Assembly: GCA_028622995.1 (NCBI GenBank)
Contig: JAJQJQ010000070.1
Coordinates: 310,001-374,000, forward strand
Source: Panagrolaimus kolymaensis
Taxonomy: Eukaryota; Nematoda; Chromadorea; Rhabditida; Panagrolaimidae
Direction of reading: 5' to 3'
Length of the DNA: 64,000 nucleotides
The notes under the pieces were generated by a model that was not told the origin of the DNA, searched no databases, and was given only the letters and a program-made list of their open reading frames with translations. Positions 22,425 to 32,860 of the stretch are shown piece after piece (the first letter of the stretch is position 1; each line of letters opens with the position of its first letter). The position numbers were made by a program, and so were the translations under genes.

Positions 22425-23344
22425 TTAAGGTTCAATGAGGCGTTCTTGAGGTGGTTTAGGATTATCATTGTTGGCAGATATTGCATGGCATTCAACAGAA
22501 TGAGAAACTCCAGCATCATCATAGCTATTACTAATTAATCTTAAAAAAAGAAATGAAATTATTAGTTATTGTAGAGAGCGTAATAAAAGCACATGTTGAA
22601 AAGTTTTAAAGGAAATGTCGATTTATATAAAAAATGATACTGTAAATTATGTTTTTAAAAAAAATCAAAATTAGAACCATTTTTTTCGACAAGTTATACC
22701 ATACCGCATTTTTTGGTAAAAAAATCTCTTTTAAAAGCCTAGAAATCCTTCAATGTATGCCACAAAATAATAACAAACCCGTGCTTTTGGTTTCGTTGAA
22801 ATCTATAATGATATCGATATGCGACAAACATCGAAACTAATCCAACAACAACAAGTAAAATTCCAAGATAAATTAAGGCAGCGCTAAATTGACTTTCAGA
22901 AAATGGATTGGATACTCTTGTTTCAATACAAGTTTTATCATCAAGTGAATGATATCCTGGGCAACATTTTTTTATCATCAATGCTTTATCATCCATTAAT
23001 GTGGAATTTGTGGATGATGAAATTACGCCATCACGTAATACAGTAAAAACTCCATTGTCGCTGATCTCTTGCACGCCACTTTCTGTTATCCTAAAAAACC
23101 CATACTAAAAAATAAACATAGCGACCAGGCCTCTTCCACGGTCCGACTTTTGCAGGCCCGGCCCGCGGGCCGGCCCTTCAAAATTTTTTTTTGCCTTGGT
23201 AATCCCTTATATTTTTTTACTTTTTTTTTAAAATGTTCTGCCCGGCCGGGCCGGGCCGGGCCGGGCTGGACGGGCCGAAGGAAGAGGCCTGATAGCGACA
23301 CACTTTTTCTTTTACATAAAAAAAAGCAAGCATAAAAGCTTCAT
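22425..23344 (-). CDS. Secreted-N-terminus, single-pass membrane protein with CCPGY motif
   Basis: Three exons. 23344-23316 encodes the hydrophobic start MKLLCLLFF. 23090 to ~22785 encodes ITESGVQEISDNGVFTVL, then IKKCCPGYHSLDDKTCIE and the TM segment ALIYLGILLVVVGLVSMFVA with a basic stop-transfer. A last exon to 22425 encodes a ~38 aa cytosolic tail ending RLIEP. The phase of the first junction (AT|G) fits exactly. About 150 aa. CCPGY followed by C resembles the end of EMI/EGF-like modules, but the ectodomain is too short to place in a family. I do not recognise the gene. Its first intron contains an 8-bp-duplicating MITE (23126-23291). Probably at the plasma membrane or in the secretory pathway. 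Confidence 0.6.
23126..23291. mobile_element. hAT-type MITE in an intron, 166 bp
   Basis: The element begins CAGGCCTCTTCC and ends with the exact inverse GGAAGAGGCCTG. Immediately outside both ends lies the same 8-bp sequence ATAGCGAC (23118-23125 and 23292-23299). An 8-bp target duplication plus CAGG-type tips is diagnostic of the hAT superfamily. The interior is GC-rich (runs of GGCCCGGCCC and CCGGGCCGGGCC) around an AT core, and can fold back. No coding capacity, so a non-autonomous element. It lies wholly inside the first intron of the minus-strand gene 22425-23344, where splicing can remove it. Confidence 0.88.
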
Positions 23345-23459
23345 TGTAAACAAAGTTCTCTTTTGCAAAGAAAAATGAGAAAAAAAAATTAAGTTAAAAA
23401 AGAAACATTGATTTTTTTGCTATTATTTTTTTTTAAAGTAAATAAACTTATTTAAAACA

Positions 23460-23645
23460 ATGGAAGAAGAAAGAATTATAAAATTTCAAGCCCGTTTGGA
23501 GTATTTCGAAAAGTTGATGAAAAATTCTTCCTACAATTGCGGTCGCTACATGCTTTTTTTAAAACAATTGGAAGCGAATATTTCAAGTAAGCTTTCAATT
23601 GCAAAAATTGAAAAAAGCACTATTCAATTTTTAGTTTTTCTATAG
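23460..23645 (+). CDS. Possible tiny coiled-coil protein
   Basis: A 61-codon frame starting MEEERIIKFQARLEYFEKLMKN. The first ~45 residues form a plausible amphipathic helix with a Cys-Gly-Arg in the middle, and a GTAAGC donor follows at ~23587. Upstream sequence has TTTTAAAGT-type tracts. It might be the first exon of a small gene or a chance frame in AT-rich DNA. No homologue recognised. Divergent from the membrane-protein gene start at 23344. Confidence 0.25.
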   Translation: MEEERIIKFQARLEYFEKLMKNSSYNCGRYMLFLKQLEANISSKLSIAKIEKSTIQFLVFL

Positions 23646-26080
23646 TTGATTAATAAAGTTTTTTGGTTACTGTAATTTAATGCAAGCTCAAATTAAAAAA
23701 AGAAGCATCTAATATACAATCTGAATCACAAAATGTTAAGCCGCCAAAAAAATATTTTTTTAAATCTTTTTTTTTCTCACGAGAATAATAAAGCAAACAT
23801 AAAAAAAGTCAAACCTGTAAATGCAAACATGTTCACCTTGAAGTGAACTTCCTTCAGAGGTGACCATTGCCGATATTAAAAAGAAATATGTATAAATTTA
23901 AATTCCGCTTCAATTCACTTTTTATCAGCTTTTATTAAAAAATTAAATTTCCTGAAACAATTATTTTATAATGGAGGGTTTTTTAAATAAAAAAAAGCTG
24001 CGCATACACACCCAAGTTCGACCTTTTTTCTTCAAATAGCGTTCGACCATAAATATTCAAAAGGAAAAAATAGAAGCAATTTTGGCTAGTGAGGAAAAAG
24101 AAATTGGAAGCTCAAAATAATAAATATCGTCTGGAATTTTCCCTTTTGTCTAAAGGAAAAAATTTGAGGCATCAAATGAAAAAATAAATAACATTTCCGG
24201 CATCCACCAAAAAGTATGGCTTCAGATTTCATTGCTTTTGGCACACAAAAAAGAAGAACAAAAAGAGGCAAAAGATGTTTGTTGGCTTTTTTATTGCTTA
24301 AAACTCCGCCTTCAAAAACACTTTCTACTTTTATCTTATTTTTTTATCAATGGTTTGTAGACTTCATTTTTGAGATTGACATTAGAACGAAAAAAAAGAA
24401 GTATAAATTGGAATAATCAAAAAACTTTGCGATTCAAAGGAAAATAGTAAAAGCTACTGACAAAAAATGTCAATATTTTTTGAAGTAAATTCAAAGCATA
24501 AAAAAAATCCGCGAAAAGCAATTTTGCAATCACCTGCTTTTTTGCAAGGAATATATTTATTTACAGATTTTTCTTTTGCTCCATAGAAAGTCTATGAATA
24601 GAAAAATTTTGTAATAACAAAAAATCAATCAAACCATTCATCGATGCGGAAGAGAGAGTGTAAGAGAAAAAAAATGACTGATCTCTGACTGGAGTAATCG
24701 ATTGCAGTAAAAAAATGTGTAAAAAAGTTGCCAATTTACATATAAACATATGATTACCGTGGATTTTTCTGTTGAAAATGATAAGTTTAAGAAACAATTT
24801 TCATCTAATAAAGTTTAAAGCAAAAACAGACGAAGGTTTAAAAAAAGATAATCTTCCAAGCAAAAAACGTTTAACAAAAAGAATAAAAACAAAACAAAGT
24901 TTGTGCCATACTAGAGAAGAAGCAAGCAAATTTGGAGCTGAAAAGCAGCAGCAACATCAGCGCCTGTTAAAAACAAGGGAAGGCCACGTGCAGCCAATAC
25001 TATTTTGCCTCGGCTTTTCTCCTTGTGGCAAAACAGAGGCAGCCACATTTTTTTCCTTCAAGTTGAAGCAAAAACTCTAATGCTTCTTTTTTTTTTAAAA
25101 GATAAAATTCTATTTGCGCGACAAAAAAAGAAAACTTTTAAGTAGCTTGAACAAAAAGCAGTCAACAAAAAAAGCACATGAGTCAGTTAAAAGTAAAAAA
25201 AAAAAGCGAATTGGTGGACGGCGATCGATCGTTCAGTCATTCTCTCCATCCAGGAAGGTAAAGAAGAAAAAAAGGAAAGAGAAAAAAAATAATAGCCAAT
25301 TGAATGGACTCTATCCTATTGACAAAAGATGTAACTACTGCAAAAGAAAAAAAGTTAGTAAAAAAATATTGGTTTCAAAAATAAACTTTTCTAACAAAAA
25401 AAAAACAAAGGAAATATTATATTTTGTGAAATGAAGTTTGTGAATAAAAGAAAGGGGAAAAGGGTCGGCTTTCTAAGAAAAACCCAACTCGGAAAACAAG
25501 CTTTGATTACACAACTCCACCACCAACCACTCTTGCCTACGGTTTTCTCTTTTCTCATTTTTTGTTTTTTGTATGTTTACCGAGTAAATAGCTGGAAAAA
25601 AAAAAACAGAAAATGTCAAGTGATGCATTTTCATATGAAAAAAAGTTGGAAGCATATATTTGATGCATTTGTAGTTGATTTGGCATGTGACGATTAGATT
25701 GTGATAAATTTTTTGATTTGAAGTAAAAAAAACCAGATTTGTTGCAATCGTGACTTCATTTCTTTCTTCTTCTTTTTTTGAATAACTCAAAACGATGTTG
25801 ATATGATATATTCATGTTTTCCCAATGAATTATCTGATTACATATGAAAGGAAAAAAATTTATCAAGCAAATACAAAATTATAAACTTCCGCTGCTTTTG
25901 GTGAATCATTTCTCTGCTATCTTGGGGCTTTATCAATTTCTTGCAACGAGAAAATATGAACACCTTTTCTGCTTTTCACACATTTTTCTTTCCATTTGTT
26001 TTTGTTAAAAAGAAAGTCTAACTTTTGCTCTCCCTATCTTATTGTCAGTGAGACTCTTTTTTAACAACAAAAAATAGAAA
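23646..26080. other. Long AT-rich intergenic region
   Basis: About 2.4 kb of A/T-run-rich sequence. Several open frames on both strands are Lys- or Phe-rich (notably 24772-25700) and reflect poly-A tracts rather than conserved protein. No repeat with definable ends was found. Confidence 0.45.
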
Positions 26081-27746
26081 ATGGTCGAATTTAGTGGATG
26101 GAATCTATGGGAATTGGATCGTTATCATGGAGAAATGTGGGAATCTCGTATGAGTATAACGGCTAAAGATCCAACGGTAGATTTAATTTCAAATACTCAA
26201 AACGCTTGGGCTGTTTTTCGAAGAGGAATAAATCCTTTTTGGGAAAATGATAAAAATGTTGGGCGATTAACAGCTGAAAATATTTTAACCAGGGTCCGGC
26301 GAGACCAAAATCGAGACTTTCCTTAAAAATGATTTTTCTCCTCTATTATAAATCTTAATTGCAGAATGCTTTTTATCATTAAATAGATATTTTTCTTGTG
26401 TATTCAAAATAGTTTAAAAAATTTATAAATAACATAAAGCGATTTTTTTTATTTGAGATTTTCTTGGTCTCGGTCTCGGTATCGGTCTCGAACACGCAAA
26501 AGTCTCGGTCTCGCCGGACCCTGATTTTAACCAAAGAAATATTTCACTTAATCCGAGATTTTTATAATATTTTTGGTGATAATGAAAATGTTTGTGGAAT
26601 TTATTATACACGAAGAAAGGTTAAAGGGAGTGTCTCAGCAAACGAGAAAACTTTTCTACAGCGGGTGTTCCTAGCCCGAAAGTTTCATTGTCTCAAAAGC
26701 TTACAAAGTGCTACGAATTTTTGTAGCTTTTTGTAGCATTTTGAGAAAAAAAAACAAAGTGCTACAAAAAGCTACAAAAAATCTGTAGCTCTTTGTAAGC
26801 TTTTGAGACAATGAAAATAAACTTTCGGGCTAGGAACACCCGCTGTAAGGAGTTTTCTCGTTTGCTGAGACACTCCCTTTAATCATCAATTTTTATTTAG
26901 TTTTATTTTTCCTAAGACTTAAAGCGTTTTTTTTATAGCGTTTCTCTATTTGGTTAAGCACAATCGATACATCGATTGTAAATGAAATTAAAAAAGAATT
27001 TGCCAAACATTGCAATCGTGAAGAGCATGAAATTGAATGGGAGAATTTTGAAAAAGGTTGTTTTTTTCTTTCTAGATTTTAATAATCTAAAGTCCAGAAA
27101 TATTTTTTTCTAGACAATGTTAAAAAACAAACGCTTCACCTCCAAAATGTTGTATGGAAATATGGTCATCTTTGTGACGTTACTCAAAAATTAACGCCCA
27201 TGTATGTTGTATTTTTACGGGATTAGTCTCTTTTTTTTAAACGAATCATTTATTCCAGGTCCGTATACAAGCTTGATATTTTTAAAGCTTCACCACAATT
27301 CATAATTATTTATAAGTATAAATTTCCAATCGAATGCATTGAATGCTTTTTGGTGGAATTGGAATTCAAAAATGGCTTCAGTTTTGCTAAAATGAAAAAA
27401 TTTATCGATGACTGTTTTTTAACGTTTCAACATAATACTAAATCATCAAATCAAATCAATAGTATTGCAAAAGCTCTTGCAATCAAAATTGAAAATGATA
27501 TAATTACAGTATGTTTTATTTTTACACTTCATTAAAAAAGGTTCAAAAATATAATTTCAGATGCGTTTTTACACAGATCCTATGGCATTTTGTAAGAAAA
27601 AGGGTAATAATTACAGTAATTTTATTGAAGTTCTTATTTGCTTTGCCAATGAATGGAAAAGTAAAATTCTTCAAGATTTTACATTAAATGACGTCGATGT
27701 TAGTGGATATAGAGCAAAAGATCGAGATTTTCAATTTCGTTTATGA
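26081..27746 (+). CDS. eIF4E-family cap-binding-like protein with C-terminal extension; exon 1 split by a MITE
   Basis: Start at 26081. The first frame reads WNLWELDRYHGEMWESRMS, then WAVFRRGINPFWENDKN. These match eIF4E's W-x-L-W, the first cap-stacking Trp region and the PMWEDEKN motif with the second cap Trp and Glu. The frame is then broken at 26290 by a 234-bp MITE that adds ~10 codons and a stop. Directly after the MITE's second target copy the frame resumes (KEIFHLIRDFYNIFGDN, VCGIYYTRRK). An intron follows, then FSIWLST, matching the third conserved Trp strand of eIF4E. About 230 further residues, ending in FQFRL, do not resemble any eIF4E. Exons: 26081 to ~26620 (with MITE), ~26939-27055, ~27114-27200, ~27259-27509 and ~27561-27746. 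As sequenced, exon 1 is disrupted unless an unusual splice removes the insert. Confidence 0.62.
26290..26523. mobile_element. hAT-type MITE inserted in the coding exon of the eIF4E-like gene, 234 bp
   Basis: Termini CAGGGTCCGGCGAGACC and its exact inverse (17 bp). The flanking 8-bp direct repeat ATTTTAAC occurs at 26282-26289 and 26524-26531. Internally there are GGTCTCG-type repeats near the right end (26465-26515). These are hAT signatures, and the element carries no protein. Counting out the element and one target copy restores an uninterrupted reading frame across the junction, so the gene was intact before insertion. Different terminal sequence from the MITE at 23126, hence a separate family. 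Confidence 0.88.
26625..26878. mobile_element. TTAA-flanked foldback MITE, 254 bp
   Basis: The element starts AGGGAGTGTCTCAGCAAACG and ends with the inverse; TTAA lies at both outer ends (26621-26624 and 26879-26882). The two arms remain complementary for most of the length (about 120 bp each, with a few mismatches and small indels), so nearly the whole element folds into one hairpin. A TTAA target suggests piggyBac-like mobilisation; reading the target as TA with one more terminal base (Tc1/mariner) cannot be excluded. It lies in the intron of the eIF4E-like gene, right behind the splice donor, whose GTTAA is part of the target. Confidence 0.75.
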
Positions 27747-28200
27747 ATGTCTATTTTTACTTTATCTTGATTTCTATTTATAAATTATTTTAAATTAATA
27801 AAGAAGTGTATACAGTAACATCTTAAAAACGCCAGCGTTTCTTTTTTTTATTATTCATTAAATTGCTTTTATTTTTTTGAGAACATAGTGAAACTCATAT
27901 AGGAATCCATAAGATATCTGTCATCTTGCATTATGAATTTATAAGGTTTCAAATTTTTTATTATGTATTTAAATAATATATATGATTATATAGTATTATG
28001 GAGTATAATTATTGAATACATTTTGGATGAGAATAAAAATAATAATATAACAAAATTATGATATCGTTGATCAACAACGATATAATCAAAATTGAGAGGT
28101 GATATAAAGCGTGGAAAAACAAAAGTATTTTGCCAAATAAAAAATTTTTTCAGACACCCTGTTTTTTTGTAACTTTTGGCCAAATTTGGCCAAATTTACG

Positions 28201-28398
28201 GGCTTTTATTGAAAGTAGCGCGGTAGCGCGGTAGCGCCGTTTTCTTTCGTGTTGGGACCACTCATTTTCATTTTTTTAATTATTGAAAGTAGCGCGGAAG
28301 GTAGCGCCATCATTTTTTTTGATTATTTTTCACAGAATTAGGCAAATAATTAAAAGCTTTTTATTTTATAAATATGTTTATTGTTTGTCAATTATTAT
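28201..28398 (+). repeat. Left terminal inverted repeat of MULE-like copy 1
   Basis: Begins GGCTTTTATTGAAAGT, followed by three copies of a GTAGCGC-type unit. The motif GAAAGTAGCGCGG recurs ~75 bp further in (near 28284). Repeated GC motifs in an AT-rich arm look like transposase binding sites. Inverse copy at 34781-34978. Confidence 0.88.
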
Positions 28399-29029
28399 TA
28401 ATGGCTAAATACATGACAACATGGCATGTCCAGCTGGATAAAACAATTAACAACGTAATTTGTTTCCCTTGCCTTTTTTTGGGAACTTCTCGAATTGGAA
28501 GTAATGTCACTCCATCTTTACTAATAATATTAAAATTTGATGAGGTTTGAAGAGTTACATCATTCAAATGCCACATATCAAAAGGCAAAGGAATTCCATG
28601 AAAAGTTCAACGAAAAACTTTGGATTTTTATTGGTTATAAAATTTCTTCTTCAGGCAATGGATGAATGAAAATTGGGGGAATAAGCTGCGGATTCAATGG
28701 AAGCAATAGCTAGACAATTTTCATCTGCTGAAGTCATTCTTTATATTTTCTTAGATAGTTGTATTTATTTCAGCTTCTTCTGTAGCATTAGAAAAAGTAA
28801 ATTTGCAATTTACATATTCATTGTGAGATATAGTTTCTCCATCTCTATGGTATTCCATTATCGCAATAATTCGTGCAACCCTTAGTTGAAGAATTCCAAA
28901 TTAATATTTTGATTTTCAAATTTTTAATAAAAACTAAATTTGCATCAACTATTTGAGTGATGACTTCCGCAATAAAATCCATTGATATCATTTCGATATC
29001 TAATTTTTATATCCGAGATATCGTAAAAA

Positions 29030-29215
29030 TCTTATATTGGAGTTGGAGCTTCTGCGGATTCAATAAGAATAAATTCATCTTTATGATGAGTTTAAAGAAC
29101 GTTTTGTATTGCTAAATATATAATTTCTTCCCCAAATCGAGTTATTACACCAATTGGGGAACTTTAATTTCAAGCATTCGGAGTGCTTGTGTTAATTTTC
29201 ACGAGCTGTTTTTTA
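29030..29215 (-). pseudogene. Gene fragment shared with copy 2 (VPQL motif)
   Basis: Minus-strand DNA reading from CAGCTCGTGAA through GTTCCCCAATTGG and AAAGATGAA to GCAGAAGCTC aligns with the plus-strand segment 60745-60925 in the other element. In the protein sense it gives pieces such as EIKVPQL and KDEF, broken by stops and shifts. Its relative position differs: near the left arm here, near the right arm in copy 2. Identity unknown. Confidence 0.5.
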
Positions 29216-30429
29216 AAGAAGATTGAAATTGCTCAGGTTAAAGAAACATTTGACTTATTTGTTAGGAATACTATCGTTAACAATTTTATTTTTTATTATT
29301 GATATAACAATTTTTAAAAAGAGAAAGATAAAAAAAAGCTCAAGCTGTCGAAATAATATTAGACTTAAATTCAGTCATAATAATCTTGGCTCTGATTTGA
29401 GAAATCATAATTTTGACCATCATTTATTAACTGATAATCGCATAAATGATAATTTTTTAAGTTGATTGTTGAAGTAATTGAGGCGTTGGCTATATTGAAG
29501 AAGCTGGTAACTCATAAGCATTAGAACCCGATTAACTTGCGAAGCTGCTTAAATGTTCATAATAACAAAAAATAATTATAATGTACATCAATGTTTGCAA
29601 CAAATTAAAATCTTTAACTGCCTCTTAAAAAAGAAAAAACTCACTAGTTCTTGGAGATAGTTTCTGGAATAATAGCTATGCTGGAAGTAATGGTTGGAGC
29701 TTCTTTTGCAGTCCCGCAAGTATTTTTTCTACTAACTACTATCATCAAATATAAAGCAAGGTCTCGATTGTTAACAAATTTACTTTGTGTTGTTTCAAGC
29801 ATAAAGTATTTTTATAAAAGTCTGGCAATGGAGGTTTGACCTTCTCATCATTCCCAAATGCAAGATGTGTTTGAATTAAATCTTCTGGACTTGGTGGTGA
29901 TGGTTCAACAAAACCCAATCACCATTAGTGCTTAATAAATCAATGGTTTTTAATGATTTGGAAATAGCGTAATTAAACTTTCCAAAATTTCGACAATCTC
30001 TTCTGAATTTGGAAGTTAATTTTGTCATTCCAACAAAGTTCAATCAAATTATGTGGAGGTAGTGGAAATTATAGCTATGTTTCTGGTCGTTTATTTTTCA
30101 TTGCTGTTTGCCAAAGGATTTCATATCCATGCTGGATGCATCATAATTATGTACCATATTATTTCACCTTCGAAACACCATCATAATGGATTGAGCTTTA
30201 TTTCAAAACGGCTATTTTTAGGGTTTGATGCTTGCTTTTTTGTGCTGCATTTACATAGTTCAAGTTAGTAGCCAAATAAGTTATTCTAATACAGCCTTAA
30301 AACAAGTTTCTTATTCAAAAATAAACTAACGGAGTCCATTGTTCACAAAGCAAGCATTAAAAAATGAATATGACATGCCACAATAACAACAACAACTCTT
30401 TTCATTATTAAAATTTATTTCAATGTCAT

Positions 30430-31031
30430 TCATATTTTACATTTTTATTTGCTAAACTTCTCCACTGTTTATCTGCTTTAATAGCCACTCAAACTGCTGA
30501 TATTCTTCCATCAGAAGCGACAAAAATTATTCTTCGCTCCATTGCTATCCCTGATTTTGCCATTAAAATTGGTACACGCGTTATTAATTCTTGTTTCTTT
30601 CTTTAAAATGTTACGCAACATACGGATAATAAATGAACCATCGATGTTGAAATGAATCAAAAACAACTTAAAAAATTTCTTGAACTCCATAATCATTTTG
30701 GTTTTGTCGAATCATCCAAGGATCAAGAATTTACTAAATTAATTTTTAGTTCTTTCACTGATGCGGAGTTTAAAGATTGAACTTTTTAAGCCTACTTTCT
30801 TTATTCCCAAAAATTTTTTTGAAGCTGGATGATATTATGTTTTTAATAAAAGTGATGAACGTGGAGGCCCAAAAATTTAAAAATACCTCAAACTCATCAA
30901 AAATTTTACACCCGATGAACGAAGAGCCATGGTCATGGATGAAAATCCATTGGAATTCTTTTAATGAAATCCAATTCAAGGATGAAATGGAAAAGGAAAA
31001 TAACAGCGTTGATGATGATAAAGTGTTTTAA
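30430..31031 (+). pseudogene. Plus-strand gene remnants inside MULE-like copy 1 (possible captured host sequence)
   Basis: After an acceptor-like tract the plus strand reads TQTADILPSEATKIILRSI and AIPDFAIKIGTRVI, later KKFLELHNHFGFVESSKD and FSSFTDAEFKD, then NKSDERGGPK and IKNFTPDERRAMVMDENP. Each is a clear coding-like piece separated by stops or shifts. The block has no equivalent in copy 2 and runs opposite to the element's main coding direction, as expected for a captured gene. I cannot name the source gene. Confidence 0.5.
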
Positions 31032-31920
31032 TAATTTCAAAAAAATCCTTTTTTTATTTGTTAGTATTTTGGAAGTTTTTTGAAAGCTTACTGTATTTTT
31101 GTTGTCCCATAATGAAGCATGTTAAAGAAGCAGATATAAACTGTTGAAATTTGAGTATGATTCAGCGAAAAATATGGCTTTTGTAGCCATTGAATGAAAA
31201 ATCAAGTAAATGAACATTTGATGGCATTAAGCTAATTATAGTTGGTCATAACAAACTTTGTATGGAAACTGTCTGCTTTTTGTTTTGAATAATTAAATTT
31301 GCTCCTATAGTAAAAAGACAATTTATTACCCATCAATAACAGCATTCCTAATGTAACAAGTTGAAGATAGTAAAGTAGTGGTGATTTATGAAATATCAAA
31401 TGATTTTGAATTTGTTGCAAAAAAAGACTACCGGTTAGCTCTATCCACATTAGCACAATTTGGCAAACTTTTGATTACTAATTCCCGTATGTTTCTTTCC
31501 AAAATTACAATGAAAGTTGTGTTTTAATGGATACAAATAGCACAAAATTGTAACAAATTAGCAAGCTAACAACAATTTAGCATCCTTTGCTGAAAACCTA
31601 TGCAATTTAAGCAACAAAAGAAGGACACGAATGGAAATAGGAGAAAAGGGAATGATTTAATTTCAAAGAACTTATTCGTCGTATCCAGCTATAATAAGTA
31701 AAAGGACGCAGAAAATTAGTTGGGTAATAACACAATTCTCAATCTTTTTGAAGATGCACTTCTCTCTAAATCTACTTACTCAAATACATTATTGTTCTAC
31801 CATAAAATGAACTCGGTAAAACATAAATACTTTCTGACAAATTGTCATCCTTTGATGTCTTTTTACAATATTTAATCCTTAACGCAAATCAGTATAAATA
31901 GCCGCATGGATATTGTCCTA

Positions 31921-32860
31921 TTAAATCTCAAATAATTTATTTGATGATTTTCTGTTTTGCCCTTGAAATAAATGTTGTAAGAAAAGCATTCCACCATAAT
32001 GCAATAAGCCATTCGCCTTTTCATCTCTTACATGATATTTATAAGCGTAATATTCTCGTTTACTCATTTTTTTGTGAATTTGGTATATTTGGATTTTCTT
32101 TTTGGTAAATTCATAAAAATCCAAATTTCCATGTGTATGAAACGTTGGATAAACTAAAGATTTGTCGCATTATAACCTTCTTTTAAATATTTTTGAATTC
32201 ACCATCACTATTCCTTTTTATAAAAATAATATCTTCTTTGAAGAATTCTCCATTTTGATCTGGTTTATAAACCATTGCTACTTCAGAGGCAAGAACTGCA
32301 TCATAATTCCTTTTTGCATTAGGCTTATTAACAAAAACTAACTTTAAATTCAATGATTCATTATTTGCTTATTTTTCAGCGTTATCTCTTTCAGTTGTTT
32401 TCTTTAACATTACAAAACTTTACACATTAACTGTATGTTCCCTCATAGCTTTATCAATCATTCCCATTAAATTTCCATCCAAATTCGCTTCCAAATTGGT
32501 ATGAGCATACATTCTTTGTTTTGTTGCTTCATGACTGTCCAGAATATAAAGTTGATCGTCAAATGCATTGGCTTTGTTACTTGAATAAAAAATTCGACCC
32601 ATTATGTGCAAAACTCTTCCTTGATCTTTTAATGCTAGTATGTATGGTAACATGTTTTGGATGCATCTGAGCAAACTATGGCTCGTGTTATAATTACGAA
32701 TATTAGTATGAAAGTTTTAAACTAAGCTTTTATCCTTATGCTAGCTTTTTCATAAACATTTTAAAATCTTTGTGGTAATCATCAATTAATGAATCTAGAA
32801 TTATTTTACCTAGTCGACAGCATGGATTACAGATTCCACCTGGTTGCCGTTATTCTTATT
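31921..32860 (-). pseudogene. Decayed Helitron Rep N-terminal region, copy 1
   Basis: Read on the minus strand from the right: CNPCCRLGKIILDS (the Helitron C-x2-C-C-x2-G-K pattern); FHTNIRNYNTSHSLLRC and LKDQGRVLHIMGRIFYSS (equivalent to the F-x2-NIR-x-YN and S-x-G regions); LYILDSHEATKQRMYAHTN and MGMIDKAMREH; then, after shifts, KREYYAYKYHVRDEKANGLLHYGGMLFLQHLF, matching the Y-x-A-Y-x2-H-x-R ... GG-x-LF-x-Q core of the Helitron_like_N domain. The piece ends there, next to the foreign block 30428-31918. Frame is broken at several points. No catalytic HUH motif or helicase was seen. Confidence 0.7.

Noticed and set aside
23069..23335. Arg/Pro/Gly-rich frames on both strands around 23086-23335
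   Set aside because: They are created by the GC-rich MITE, run through both tips of it and across a splice site, and have no start context.
24772..25697. Series of Lys-rich plus-strand frames
   Set aside because: Composition follows A-runs; no domain, no splice continuity, no conservation signal visible.
30053..30268. Plus-strand frame (AKGFHIHAGCIIIM ... SFISKRLFLGFDACFF) with a close counterpart at 56615-56839
   Set aside because: Conserved because the two elements are homologous DNA. The minus strand on either side carries the recognisable protein pattern, so the plus-strand frame is a shadow.
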